Source of the DNA: JAAYOS01 sp050950785
GTDB taxonomy: Bacteria > Bacillota > Clostridia > Oscillospirales > JAAYOS01
DNA: 64,000 nt
Direction: 5' to 3'
Assembly: GCA_050950785.1 (NCBI GenBank)
Contig: JBMNIG010000029.1
Span: 80,266-144,265 of the forward strand
In this document: positions 43,619-53,055 of the stretch, in pieces
How the letters are laid out: the number at the start of each line of letters is the position of its first letter
Numbering within the stretch: the stretch's first letter is position 1
Program-made: the position numbers and the translations under genes
The notes under the pieces: model-generated
The model's input: only the letters and a program-made list of their open reading frames with translations
Told to the model about the DNA's origin: nothing
Database searches by the model: none

Positions 43619-44980
43619 TCAATCGTTTTTGCTGACCGGCTGTCTGGTTAAGAATTCTGCTAAAAAACCGGTACTGTAGCTTCCGTCAACAAAAGCTGAG
43701 TTCTCCAGAAGCTCCATATGAAAATCAATATTGGATTCCACTCCCTCGATTATCAGTTCACAGAGGGAGGCTTGCATTTTTCGTATTGCCTCTTCACGAT
43801 CTGTTGCATGGACGATCAGCTTACCGATCATAGAATCGTAGAAGGGAGGGATGGAATATCCTTGATAGACTGCGCTGTCAAATCTGATCCATGGTCCGCT
43901 AGGAATGTGTAGTGAGGTGATTTTTCCGCAGCTTGGGAGAAAGTTGAGATACGGATTTTCCGCATTGATCCGGCATTCGATTGCATGACCTGAAAAACGG
44001 ATGTCTTCCTGTTTGAATGGCAACTTAACATCTGCGGCTATTCGTAATTGCCATTTTACAATATCGATACCAGTAATCATTTCCGTGACCGGATGCTCAA
44101 CCTGTAAACGAGTATTCATCTCCATGAAGTAGAAATTTCCATCTTCATCGAGTATGAATTCGATCGTTCCGGCATTCCGGTATCCGATCGCTGACGCTGC
44201 TTTTAGCGATACGTCGATAAGCTTGCGCCGCAGCTCATCACTGACGGAAGGGGAAGGACTTTCCTCGATCAGTTTTTGGCTCCTTCGTTGCATGGAGCAT
44301 TCACGTTCACCAAGGCACACTGCATTTCCATAGTGATCGCATAACAGCTGTACTTCTATGTGCTTTGCCGGTTCAATATACTTTTCAAGATATATGCCGC
44401 CGTCTCCGAAAGCCGATTTTGCTTCGATGGATGCGGATTGAAATGCCTGCTCAAACTCATCCATACTTGTGACAAGGCGGATCCCGCGGCCGCCACCGCC
44501 TGAGCGGGATTTGCAGAGCAGGGGAAACCCTATACGCTCTGCCTCTTTTTTGGCATCTTCAATGCTTTCAACGACATTGCAGCCCGGTACTACAGGAACG
44601 CCTGCCATTTGCATTGTCTTTTTAGCTTTCTCCTTATCACCCATATTCCGAATCACTTCTGCGGTCGGGCCGATAAACGTGAAATTGCATTTCTCACAGA
44701 GCTCAGCAAACCGTGGGTTCTCCGAGAGCAAACCGTAACCGGGGTGGATGGCTTCGGCTCCTGTATATATGGCGGCGGAAAGTATTGCGTCCATGTTGAG
44801 ATAACTTTCACTTACTGTGTTCCCGCCAATGCATACGCTCTCATCGGCCAGACTGACATGCAGTGAATTTGCATCCGCGGTGGAATAAACCGCAACCGTT
44901 GCGATGCCCATCTCTCGGCAAGCTCGAATAATTCGTACAGCAATCTCGCCACGGTTTGCTACAAGTATTTTCGAAAACAT
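43619..44980 (-). CDS. accC: Biotin carboxylase subunit of acetyl-CoA carboxylase
   Basis: The 453-aa ATP-grasp enzyme carboxylates the biotin of AccB. Motifs: MFSKILVANRGEIAVRIIRA, HPGYGLLSENPRFAE, the glycine-rich ATP loop KSRSGGGGRGIRLV, HIEVQLLCDHYGN, RECSMQRRSQKLIEESPSP and FMEMNTRLQVEHPVTEMITGID. It directly abuts fabZ (stop and start adjacent), so translation is probably coupled. Confidence 0.96.
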   Translation of the reverse strand: MFSKILVANRGEIAVRIIRACREMGIATVAVYSTADANSLHVSLADESVCIGGNTVSESYLNMDAILSAAIYTGAEAIHPGYGLLSENPRFAELCEKCNFTFIGPTAEVIRNMGDKEKAKKTMQMAGVPVVPGCNVVESIEDAKKEAERIGFPLLCKSRSGGGGRGIRLVTSMDEFEQAFQSASIEAKSAFGDGGIYLEKYIEPAKHIEVQLLCDHYGNAVCLGERECSMQRRSQKLIEESPSPSVSDELRRKLIDVSLKAASAIGYRNAGTIEFILDEDGNFYFMEMNTRLQVEHPVTEMITGIDIVKWQLRIAADVKLPFKQEDIRFSGHAIECRINAENPYLNFLPSCGKITSLHIPSGPWIRFDSAVYQGYSIPPFYDSMIGKLIVHATDREEAIRKMQASLCELIIEGVESNIDFHMELLENSAFVDGSYSTGFLAEFLTRQPVSKND

Positions 44981-45403
44981 TTATTCCCCTCCAATCAATG
45001 CAAAGGAGAATTCGCCCTCCACACTCAGTTTTCCGTTTACCCTCCCTTTTCCTTCAGCAAAGTAAAAGGGGGCTCTTTGCTTTTTGATTTTGCAAACAAA
45101 CTCTATCGTATCGCCGGGCTTTACAACATTTCTGAAGCGGACTTTATCAAGACTTGTGAAATATGGCGTTTTACCGCTACTGTTTTCCGCCAAAAGCACT
45201 GCGCAAGTCTGTGCCATCATCTCGCAGAGAATAACACCCGGCACAACCGGATCACCCGGAAAATGTCCTTGCAGGAAGAATTCATCTCCGCGGACGGTAT
45301 ATGTTCCGAAGGCACTGCCATCTTCGTTGATTCCGACCTGTTCAATGAGTAGCATAGGATGACGATGGGGCAGTATTTTTTCAATTTCAGATTTATTCAT
45401 CAT
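44981..45403 (-). CDS. fabZ: 3-hydroxyacyl-ACP dehydratase
   Basis: The 140-aa hotdog-fold enzyme dehydrates 3-hydroxyacyl-ACP in chain elongation. Catalytic His is in LQGHFPGDPVVPGVI and the Glu in LCEMMAQ; HRHPMLLIEQV is the conserved N-terminus. No fabA/fabM-type isomerase gene is present in the cluster, so the source of unsaturated chains is not shown here. Confidence 0.94.
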   Translation of the reverse strand: MMNKSEIEKILPHRHPMLLIEQVGINEDGSAFGTYTVRGDEFFLQGHFPGDPVVPGVILCEMMAQTCAVLLAENSSGKTPYFTSLDKVRFRNVVKPGDTIEFVCKIKKQRAPFYFAEGKGRVNGKLSVEGEFSFALIGGE

Positions 45404-45425
45404 TTGATTTTCTTACCCTCATAAC

Positions 45426-45878
45426 TTAGATGATTTTGAAGAGAGGTTGTGCAAACTCTACCACTTGACCATTTTCGACGCAGATTTTTGCTATTTCACC
45501 ATCTCTGTCCGAAGTGATCTCATTCATCAACTTCATCGATTCGATTATACAAAGAACATCGCCCTTTTTTACTTTGCTGCCTACCCGTACATAAGGTTCT
45601 TTGTCAGGGGCGGGCGCTGCGTAGAATACTCCAACCATTGGCGATTTGACTTCGTGCAAAGCCGGCTCATTTGCAGGAGCGGCCTCTATAGAAATATCAC
45701 TTTTTGTGATTACATTTGTATCATGCATTATTTTCACAGGGCTACATCGCTCAGCTTCTGCCAAGCAACCTCGTGCAACTTTGATTTTGATCATCATATT
45801 GTCGATATGGAGCTCAATGCTCTCAAGATTATTTTCATTTGCGATTTTTGCAAGCTCCCGGATTTTGTTTGTGTTCAT
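45426..45878 (-). CDS. accB: Biotin carboxyl carrier protein
   Basis: The 150-aa product has a helical N-terminus (NTNKIRELAKIANENNLESIELH), a flexible linker and a C-terminal biotinyl domain with the modification site ESMKLMNEI (biotin on the Lys), preceded by VKSPMVGVFYAAPAPDKEPYV. It carries carboxybiotin between AccC and AccAD. Confidence 0.95.
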   Translation of the reverse strand: MNTNKIRELAKIANENNLESIELHIDNMMIKIKVARGCLAEAERCSPVKIMHDTNVITKSDISIEAAPANEPALHEVKSPMVGVFYAAPAPDKEPYVRVGSKVKKGDVLCIIESMKLMNEITSDRDGEIAKICVENGQVVEFAQPLFKII

Positions 45879-45922
45879 CGTCCACCTTCCAATCTGCGTT
45901 CAGTTGATCATCAACAACAGTC

Positions 45923-47167
45923 TTACCTGGATTTTGAGAATGCAAGTACTCCGTTATGTCCACCGAATCCAAGCGAGGAGGATAAAGCAAATTCCAAATC
46001 TGCATGTATACTCGTGTTTGGCGTGTAATTTAGGTCACAATCAATGTCCGGTTGTTCATAACCGATAGTAGGGGGGATGACTCCGTTTTTAAGAGCCAGG
46101 ATGGAAGCGATTGCTTCAACAGCACCGGCAGCACCAAGCATATGACCGGTCATTGATTTTGTGCTGCTTATATGAACGCCCATCGCTCTCTCGCCAAATA
46201 CGTTTTTGACTGCAAGTGTCTCTGCAGCATCGTTTAGCGGTGTTGAAGTACCGTGTGCGTTGAAGTAGATTTTATCGGTGTCAAGCAGCTCGGGAGATTC
46301 CACACCGGACTCAGCCAGTGCTAAGCGTATTGCTTCCGCTGCACCTTTCGATTCAGGGTGGGGAGCTGTTATGTGATAGGCATCGCAAGTATTTCCATAG
46401 CCTATTAATTCAGCATAGATTTTTGCTCCTCGTTCGATCGCATGCTCATACTCTTCGAGGATAACGATTCCTGCTCCTTCGCTTAGAACAAAGCCGTCCC
46501 TGCGCTTGTCGAAGGGGATCGATGCCGAGGACGGATCGTTACGGAAGGATAGTGCCATGCAGTTGGTAAACCCGGCTACGGCAAGGGGATTGACCGCAGC
46601 CTCTGCGCCTCCGGCTATGATAGCATCAGCATAACCATACTTTATAGCCCTAAAGGCTTCGCCGATGGCATGCGTGGAAGTCGCACACGCTGTTACGACG
46701 GGGAGACAAGGTCCCTGTGCATTGTGGCGGATTGCAATCGTTCCTGCCGCCACATTGGAAATCATCATCGGTATGAATAATGGAGATACCTTTCTGGGTC
46801 CACTTTTTAATAGCTTTTCAGTTTCGGTGATAAATGTTGAAATACCACCAATGCCGGATCCCACATAAACTCCAAAACGCTGCTCATCCACTGTATCGAC
46901 AATACCACTGTCTTGCACGGCTTGTTTTGCCGCAGCTACAGCATATTGAGTGTAGAGGTCCATTCTCCGGGCTTCATTTTTTGGAACATAGTCTAGAATG
47001 TTGAAATCTTTAACTTCGGCTGCTATTTTTACTTTATATTCACTGGTATCAAATCTTGTAATATAATCGATTCCGCAGACGCCCTTTACAAGATTTGAAA
47101 AGAAGGACTCCACATCATTGCCTACGGGCGTGATTACACCAAGTCCTGTAACTACGACCCTCTTCAT
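45923..47167 (-). CDS. fabF: 3-oxoacyl-ACP synthase II
   Basis: The Cys-His-His condensing enzyme of chain elongation: Cys in VVTACATSTHAIG, His in FNAHGTSTPLNDAAE and in SKSMTGHMLGAAGAVEA. Of two in-frame starts six bases apart, ATG 47167 overlaps the fabG stop as ATGA and has the better SD spacing (GGGGG 9 nt upstream). Length 414 aa is typical. Confidence 0.95.
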   Translation of the reverse strand: MKRVVVTGLGVITPVGNDVESFFSNLVKGVCGIDYITRFDTSEYKVKIAAEVKDFNILDYVPKNEARRMDLYTQYAVAAAKQAVQDSGIVDTVDEQRFGVYVGSGIGGISTFITETEKLLKSGPRKVSPLFIPMMISNVAAGTIAIRHNAQGPCLPVVTACATSTHAIGEAFRAIKYGYADAIIAGGAEAAVNPLAVAGFTNCMALSFRNDPSSASIPFDKRRDGFVLSEGAGIVILEEYEHAIERGAKIYAELIGYGNTCDAYHITAPHPESKGAAEAIRLALAESGVESPELLDTDKIYFNAHGTSTPLNDAAETLAVKNVFGERAMGVHISSTKSMTGHMLGAAGAVEAIASILALKNGVIPPTIGYEQPDIDCDLNYTPNTSIHADLEFALSSSLGFGGHNGVLAFSKSR

Positions 47168-47904
47168 ATGCATAAGCCCCCATCGATCCGGATCGTTTCA
47201 CCTGTGATATACCGAGCAGAGTCCGAAGCCAGAAATGCAGCCAGTTTCGCGACCTCCTCGGGCTTTCCCATTCTCTTTAGCGGGATCATATTCAATGCAG
47301 CCTGCGCAACCTTATCGGAAAGCTTTGCTGTCATGTCGGTTTCAATGTAACCCGGTGCAATTGCATTACAGGTCACATTCCTCGATGCGAGCTCACGTGC
47401 GACGGTTTTTGTAAGTCCGATAATGCCGGCTTTGGCAGATGAGTAGTTGGCCTGACCTGCATTACCCATGAGCCCGGAAACCGATGAAATATTTATGATA
47501 GTGCCGCGGCGGCGCTTCATCATATGTGAATAGAGGTGGCGGATCATATTGAATGCGCCTTTCAGATTTGTGTCGATGACATCATCAAAGTTTTCTTCGC
47601 TCATAGAGAGCAAAAGACCATCCCTTGTGATGCCTGCATTGTTGACAAGAATGTCTACAAAACCAAAGTCTTTGAGGATCTCAGTGACTGTGTCTTTAAC
47701 AGCCTGAAAGGATCGCACATCACACTGATATGCAATTGCCTGAACACCGTACTGCAGGGCTTGCTCAACGGTCTGTCCCGCTGCATCACGGTCTCCGGCA
47801 TATAGCAGTGCGACGTCTGCGCCGTTTGCAGCAAACTCCAGGGCAATCGCTTTCCCGATTCCACGGCTTCCTCCAGTAATGACTGCTACTTCATTTTTAA
47901 GCAT
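47164..47904 (-). CDS. fabG: 3-oxoacyl-ACP reductase
   Basis: The 246-aa short-chain dehydrogenase reduces 3-oxoacyl-ACP with NADPH. Motifs: ITGGSRGIGKAIA (cofactor loop), LVNNAGITRD, catalytic Ser in NISSVSGL and Tyr-x3-Lys in ANYSSAKAGIIGLT, and the C-terminal SARYITGETIRIDGG. SD GGAGG 6 nt upstream; 4-bp overlap with fabF. Confidence 0.95.
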   Translation of the reverse strand: MLKNEVAVITGGSRGIGKAIALEFAANGADVALLYAGDRDAAGQTVEQALQYGVQAIAYQCDVRSFQAVKDTVTEILKDFGFVDILVNNAGITRDGLLLSMSEENFDDVIDTNLKGAFNMIRHLYSHMMKRRRGTIINISSVSGLMGNAGQANYSSAKAGIIGLTKTVARELASRNVTCNAIAPGYIETDMTAKLSDKVAQAALNMIPLKRMGKPEEVAKLAAFLASDSARYITGETIRIDGGLCI

Positions 47905-47961
47905 GTTATCCTCCGGTTCTACGTGTATAACTTTTAGGACATGTTACCTGTGTAGGACATG

Positions 47962-48873
47962 TTACTTGTTTTTTAGAACTTCCAATGTTTTAACAAGACT
48001 GCGTTCATCTTCGACGTTTAGAACTACCGCATCGGAAACGATTTTTGATACGAGATTACTGAGGGTTTTTCCTGCTCCAACTTCAATGAATGTATCGACA
48101 CCCTGTGCACACATCTCTTCGATCGTCTTTTTCCAAAGGACGGGAGAAGATACTTGGTCAAAGAGCAGTTCTATGCCTGTGTAGATCTGTGCTGTCACAT
48201 TAGAGTATACAGGGATCTTTGGAGATTTAAGTTGTAGATAGCTAAACGTCTTCTGCAATTGGGCTTTTGCTTGGGACATATATGGGGAATGGAAAGCACC
48301 ACTCACAGCCAGCCTTAATCCTCTGCCACCTGACTGCTTTACAGCTTGGATCAATGCGTCAGCCTTTTCTTCAGCGCAAGCGACTACTGTTTGACCATTG
48401 CAGTTGTAGTTGACAGGGTAGCAGCAGCCCACATTTTCGGCGATTTCTTCGACTTTTTCCTCGGAGAGCTTCAATACTGCGACCATTGCTCCTTTGTTTT
48501 TCTGAGCCGCAGCATCCATGTACTCTGCACGCTTGCATACAAAGCGGAATGCGCCATCATATGAGAGATAACCGCCAAAAGCGAGAGCAGGAATTTCGCC
48601 AAGAGAGAATCCAGCGATAAAATCAGGCCTTATGTTCGCTTCGGATAGGGCTTCTGCTGCAGCAAGATCCACGCAAAATAAGCAAGGCTGTGTGTTGACG
48701 GTTGTAGACAACTCATCCTTTGATGCTGTAAAGCATTGAAGCGAAGTGCCATGGCGAATCCCGTCTGCCATTTCAAATACCCGCCTTGCGGCATTTGAGC
48801 TTTCGAATAGCTCCTTTCCCATACCGGGGTACTGTGACCCTTGTCCGGAAAAAAGAAATGCAATTTTACTCAT
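47962..48873 (-). CDS. fabD: Malonyl-CoA:ACP transacylase
   Basis: The product (about 303 aa) loads malonate onto ACP. Motifs: FLFSGQGSQYPGMGKELF, the nucleophile in AGFSLGEIPALAFGG, SGAFHSPYM and the C-terminal FIEVGAGKTLSNLV. ATG 48873 overlaps the fabK stop (ATGAGTAA); an ATG four codons further upstream is possible. Confidence 0.94.
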   Translation of the reverse strand: MSKIAFLFSGQGSQYPGMGKELFESSNAARRVFEMADGIRHGTSLQCFTASKDELSTTVNTQPCLFCVDLAAAEALSEANIRPDFIAGFSLGEIPALAFGGYLSYDGAFRFVCKRAEYMDAAAQKNKGAMVAVLKLSEEKVEEIAENVGCCYPVNYNCNGQTVVACAEEKADALIQAVKQSGGRGLRLAVSGAFHSPYMSQAKAQLQKTFSYLQLKSPKIPVYSNVTAQIYTGIELLFDQVSSPVLWKKTIEEMCAQGVDTFIEVGAGKTLSNLVSKIVSDAVVLNVEDERSLVKTLEVLKNK

Positions 48874-49804
48874 AGAATGCACCATTTAGAAGCTTTTCTG
48901 CCTGCTCGAAAATCTCTTTGATGATTTCTTCACAGGTCTGTTCTTTGCTGATCAATCCGCTGATCTGACCAGCCATGAAACAGCCGTTTTTTTCATCGCC
49001 TTCTACTGCTGCACGTCGAAGCGCGCCCGCACCATATGCTTCCATCTCTTCGAGTGTCATTGTGCTGTCATACTCATTTTTTAGGAATCGACGTGAAAAT
49101 GGATTTTTCAGTGACCTTACAGGATGTCCGAGACGACGACCCGACACGATGGTGTCGATATCCTTAGCTCCAAGGATCTTATTCTTGTAATTTTGATGGA
49201 TCGTGCACTCCTTGGCAACCAAAAACCGGGTTCCCAACTGAACACCTTTAGCACCAAGCATGAATGCAGCTGCTACGCCGCGTCCGTCTCCGATACCACC
49301 GGCTGCGATGACAGGTATTTTTACAGCATCTACAACCTGAGGAACCAGTGCCATGGTATTGTTTTCGCCAATATGGCCGCCGGCTTCTCCGCCTTCGGCA
49401 ATAACTGCGCATGCGCCGGCTCTTTCCACCATTTTGGCCATTCCGGTGGAAGGAACCACCGGCACGACTTTAATGCCTGCTTTGAGCCATTCCTTCATGT
49501 ATTTATTAGGCAATCCGGCTCCGGTTGTAACTACGGGTACCTTTTCTTCTACGACGAGCTGTGCAATTTCTTCTGCATAGGGGCTCATAAGCATGATGTT
49601 TACCCCGAATGGCTTATCTGTTTTTTTTCGGAGTTTTTTGATCTCGCCTTGGACATATTCAACAGGTGCATTTGCCGCGGCAATGATACCAAGGCCTCCT
49701 GCCTGCGACACTGCGCTTGCAAGTGATGCATCTGAAACCCAAGCCATGCCGCCTTGGAATATAGGGTATGGGATCCCAAACAACGTGCTAATCGAATTGA
49801 TCAT
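48866..49804 (-). CDS. fabK: Enoyl-ACP reductase II (FMN-dependent)
   Basis: The 312-aa FMN TIM-barrel enzyme completes each elongation cycle. Motifs: YPIFQGGMAWVSDASLASAVSQAGGLGII (in parts), FGVNIMLMSP, VIAEGGEAGGHIGE, IAAGGIGDGRGVAAAFMLGAKGVQLGTRFL. FabK replaces FabI in many Clostridia and streptococci and is naturally insensitive to triclosan (family knowledge). ATG 49804 has SD AGGAGAG; an in-frame GTG at 49825 would place the SD inside the gene. Confidence 0.94.
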   Translation of the reverse strand: MINSISTLFGIPYPIFQGGMAWVSDASLASAVSQAGGLGIIAAANAPVEYVQGEIKKLRKKTDKPFGVNIMLMSPYAEEIAQLVVEEKVPVVTTGAGLPNKYMKEWLKAGIKVVPVVPSTGMAKMVERAGACAVIAEGGEAGGHIGENNTMALVPQVVDAVKIPVIAAGGIGDGRGVAAAFMLGAKGVQLGTRFLVAKECTIHQNYKNKILGAKDIDTIVSGRRLGHPVRSLKNPFSRRFLKNEYDSTMTLEEMEAYGAGALRRAAVEGDEKNGCFMAGQISGLISKEQTCEEIIKEIFEQAEKLLNGAFYE

Positions 49805-49821
49805 TGATTTCTCTCCTGTGT

Positions 49822-50055
49822 TCACGCAGTCATGTTGTCGATCAGATCTACAACGTCACCGATCGTTTTTAGGTCTTCGTTGACCTCGATGTCGATTCCG
49901 AATTGCTCTTCAAACTCCATGACAAGTTCAACTGTGTCCAAAGAGTCAAGTCCAAGGTCCTCAAAGGTACTTTCCCTCGTAATACTTGCAATATCTATAT
50001 CTCTGTCTTCCGCAATCATTGATACGATTTTCTCCAAAGTTTGATTTTTTGACAT
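49822..50055 (-). CDS. acpP: Acyl carrier protein
   Basis: The 77-aa acidic protein has the phosphopantetheine site Ser in DLGLDSLDTVELVME. It carries growing acyl chains. SD GAGAGGT about 8 nt upstream. An insertion element starts about 18 bp upstream of the start codon, cutting acpP and all following genes off from the fabH promoter region. Confidence 0.96.
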   Translation of the reverse strand: MSKNQTLEKIVSMIAEDRDIDIASITRESTFEDLGLDSLDTVELVMEFEEQFGIDIEVNEDLKTIGDVVDLIDNMTA

Positions 50056-50133
50056 TTCATATACCTCTCATCTTAGGCGTTTGCGAAACGCCGGAATGCG
50101 CATAAATACTAACTTTTTTCAATGGTAAAAAGG

Positions 50134-50208
50134 TGTAACTCCTCACCGAAATATGTAAAATTGGATTGATTAGAAACAAATCCACCATATATCAAGAAAG
50201 GAGCTACA
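50134..50208 (+). promoter_or_regulatory. RBS-masking inverted repeat upstream of transposase copy 2
   Basis: TGTAACTCCT (50134-50143) pairs with AGGAGCTACA (50199-50208), nine of ten bases, covering the SD AAGGAG. A weak candidate -10, TAAAAT (50156-50161), lies between the arms. This parallels the stronger structure of copy 1. Confidence 0.45.
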
Positions 50209-51662
50209 TGTATATGATAACACAAAAACAGCTTTCTTTGGCAGATATTTTTTCGGATTGTCAAGATAAATTTGAAAATGACAAACCTGCGTTTCTATCG
50301 CTTCTGGAAAAGAACATTAATCTCGATGAGTTCATTTCGATTTCTTTCAGAAATCATTACTATGCATCTACGGAAGACCCCGGAAATATCCTCTTCAGGC
50401 GATGCTCTGGGCTTTGATCCTACAGCGTATTTTCTCTATCCCAACCGATTCACTGCTTATCTTTTTCCTGCATTATTCAAAGGCTCTAAGGGATTTCTGC
50501 GGGTTCCGGAAGGTTCCGGATGCCTCTAAAATCACTCGCTTCAAGCAGGATTTCCTGATGGACTTACAAACGTTTTTCGATAAGTTAGTTGATGCCACCG
50601 AACCGATATGCCAGAGTATTGATAAAGAACTTGCCTCCATGACCATTTTCGATACCTCCGGTATTGAGGCTTTTGTTACTGAAAATAACCCCAAATTTGC
50701 AAATCGCATCATCAATCAGTTAAAGACATATGCAAAATCAATGGGATTCGACAAATCCTACGACCCTTACAAAGCAGCCTACGGCTCTATGCCTTCTCAC
50801 GCCTCAGCTAATGCTGATATCAAACAGCTGTATATCAACGGCCACTTCTGCTATGTCTTCAAATTTGGCATGATCACAAACGGTCTCGGTATCGTTAGGA
50901 ATATCCAGCTATACAATAATGAGTTCTTTAAGGACCACCCGAGATTGTGCTTTCCAAGAAAACCGACTCACCCAATGAAGATAAACTGGCCCACGATGCA
51001 AGGCTTTTAATACCGACTTTGATTGATTTCTTCAAAAAACATCCGGTTATTGATCCGAAAACATTCCTTGGTGACTCTGCATTTGATTCTATCGCCATCT
51101 ACAAAGCTTTGTTTGAGGATCTGCACTTTGATAAAGCATATATACCACTGAACAATCGCTCAAAGCTTGAAAATGCAGATTGTACTATCAATGAAGACGG
51201 CATCCCTTGTTGTCCCCGCAACCCCTCCCTCCCCATGAAACACGAAGGTTCTTCGAAACGGAAAAATGGTCTTAAACGTTTCAAGTTTGTATGTCCCATG
51301 ATACGATGGATAAAAGCTGATAATGGCAAGTATCATCGGTTTGCCAGTGTGAAAACCCATGCACCGACTCTCTCAGCGGACGGATGGTCTACATATACCC
51401 TGAAAAGAATCTTCGAGCCTATCCGGGCACGGTTCGTGGAACTGAAGAGTGGGACAACACCTACAAGCACAGGACCTCAGTCGAAAAGACTATCAATCAT
51501 TTTAAGGATAGCTACTGCCTGGCCGGCAGACGCACTCAGAACGAAAAAACTCTTCATGCGGATCTGCTTTTGTCTGGAATTACTCAACTTCTTACCGTTG
51601 TACTTGCTGACAAGATCCACCAGCATAAATACATTAGGAGCTTAAAGCAGTTGATAGCGTAG
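50208..51662 (+). pseudogene. Transposase, DUF772/DDE_Tnp_1 type, three frameshifts
   Basis: The product of about 480 aa can be read only by changing frame three times: near 50372 (before RKYPLQAMLWALILQ), near 50938 (joining NNEFFKDHP to EIVLSKKTDSPNEDKLAHD) and near 51370 (before SGRMVYIYPEKNLRAYPG). Each change fits a single missing base. Motifs include FDTSGIEAFV, INGHFCYVFKFGMITNGLGI, FLGDSAFDS, and the C-terminal HRTSVEKTINHFKDSYCLAGRRTQN. The start is ATG 50208 or 50214. It should be inactive unless the breaks are sequencing errors. Confidence 0.8.
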
Positions 51663-51678
51663 TTATCTTAACATCTTC

Positions 51679-51701
51679 AGGGTGTCGCTAGATACCCTTT
51701 A
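51679..51701 (+). terminator. Transposase terminator
   Basis: AGGGTGTC / GATACCCT (8 bp, one G-U) with a GCTA loop and following TTT, 17 bp past the transposase stop and inside the element. Confidence 0.6.
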
Positions 51702-51874
51702 CTTGCTATACGCTTTTTGCGTTGGTGCCGGATGAATTACTGCCTTTCCATTCCTTGATTTCTGAAAGAAGCGATTTTGGGTTCATAAGCTATATCCTGA
51801 CCCCGATATCTTTTGAGTTTCGCAATCACCTATGTTTAGTAAAGTATTATTGCGCTAAGAGAATTAGGATAAGT

Positions 51875-52828
51875 CTAAACTTCAATTATACAGGCACCGG
51901 AAGTTAGGCCGCCTCCGAATGCTGATAGTACGATGATGTCTCCTTCTTTTAGTTCCCCGGATTCCATAAGCTCTCCTAGAAGGATCGGGACGCTTGCTGA
52001 AGAAGTGTTACCATAACGGTCAACGTTGACCGCCAGCTGATCATCACGAAGACCAAGTTTATCTGCTGCCGAGCGAATGATCCGTATATTGGCTTGATGT
52101 GGAATAACTTTTGTTACGCCCTCTATGTCAAGGCCTGATTCAGCAAGTACATCTGTAATGTCGTTACACATGGAATTGACAGCGAACTTGAATACTTCCT
52201 TGCCCTTCATGTGCAGAAATGAATCGGGGTTTTCCCCCTCCCAATAGGGGTTATTTCCGGTCAAACCCGGGATTACCAGGGGATCGCTGTCACCCTTTGC
52301 TGTTACCTTTATAGCCTTCAAGTTGTTTGCTTTCGTAACTACAACGGCACCGGCTCCATCGCCGAACAGCACACAGGTTGAACGATCCTGCCAGTTGATA
52401 AGCTTTGACATCTGCTCTGCTGAAACTATAAGTATATTCTTTGAGCGTCCGGCATCAAAATAAGATTTTGCGATGTCTAAGGCATATATAAATCCCGTAC
52501 AGGCAGCGTTGACATCAAAGGCAGGACATGAAGCGCCCAACTCGTGCTGGATCTCACATGAAAGTGCAGGAGTGATATTGTCGCCCTGAATCGTGGAGCA
52601 GATGATAAGATCGAGGTCTTCGGGTTTCATCCCTGAATTTTGCATTGCAGTTTTTGCTGCAGTCATTGCAATATCCAGTAACGATTCATTGGTGGAAATA
52701 AAACGGCTTTTGATCCCGGTTCTTGTTGTGATCCATTGGTCGTCTGTCTCAACAATCTCAGAGAGTGCAGAGTTTGATAGGACAAAGCCGGGGTGTGCCA
52801 TGCCAGCACCCAGTATTTTTAGACTCAT
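51875..52828 (-). CDS. fabH: 3-oxoacyl-ACP synthase III
   Basis: The 317-aa initiating condensing enzyme joins acetyl-CoA (or a branched acyl-CoA) to malonyl-ACP. The Cys-His-Asn triad is in FDVNAACTGFIYAL, VIPHQANIRII and VDRYGNTSSASVP. ATG 52828 is preferred because GGAG lies 6 nt upstream; the in-frame TTG at 52840 overlaps that SD. It is the first gene of the operon, but an insertion element now follows it. Confidence 0.95.
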   Translation of the reverse strand: MSLKILGAGMAHPGFVLSNSALSEIVETDDQWITTRTGIKSRFISTNESLLDIAMTAAKTAMQNSGMKPEDLDLIICSTIQGDNITPALSCEIQHELGASCPAFDVNAACTGFIYALDIAKSYFDAGRSKNILIVSAEQMSKLINWQDRSTCVLFGDGAGAVVVTKANNLKAIKVTAKGDSDPLVIPGLTGNNPYWEGENPDSFLHMKGKEVFKFAVNSMCNDITDVLAESGLDIEGVTKVIPHQANIRIIRSAADKLGLRDDQLAVNVDRYGNTSSASVPILLGELMESGELKEGDIIVLSAFGGGLTSGACIIEV

Positions 52829-52931
52829 TTGTTTCTCCAATTCGTTGGTTGTTTTGTTTGCAGATCAGCTAATTATATTAGAATCACTTAGATTAGCGCA
52901 TAACGGCAGATAATGCTTGGGGGAAATTATA

Positions 52932-52993
52932 ACTTAAAAATATTTATATAAAAACTTTTAAGTATTTATAGCACAGAAACTTATTAGTGTCAA
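52932..52993 (-). promoter_or_regulatory. fabH promoter with palindrome at the transcript start
   Basis: On the minus strand TTGACA (52993-52988), 17-bp spacer, TATAAA (52970-52965): a near-consensus promoter. An inverted repeat ACTTAAAA / TTTTAAGT (52963-52956 and 52939-52932) lies just downstream, spanning the expected start, and is a candidate operator. The leader to fabH would be about 130 nt. Confidence 0.65.
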
Positions 52994-53055
52994 GAGAAAC
53001 AATAAAAGTATAATGCTTTTTTGTTCGACAAGATTGAGCAAGTTTAGACCGGGAC

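Larger units (their letters stand above)
50073..51833 (+). mobile_element. DUF772/DDE-type insertion sequence, copy 2, complete but decayed
   Basis: Left end TTAGGCGTTTGCGAAACGC (50073) and right end GAGTTTCGCAATCACCTAT (51815-51833) are inverted repeats matching at 15 of 19 positions; the left end also matches copy 1 at 3143. The 1.76-kb element contains a frameshifted transposase gene and a terminator. No target duplication could be recognised. It sits between fabH and acpP in opposite orientation to the operon. Confidence 0.8.
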
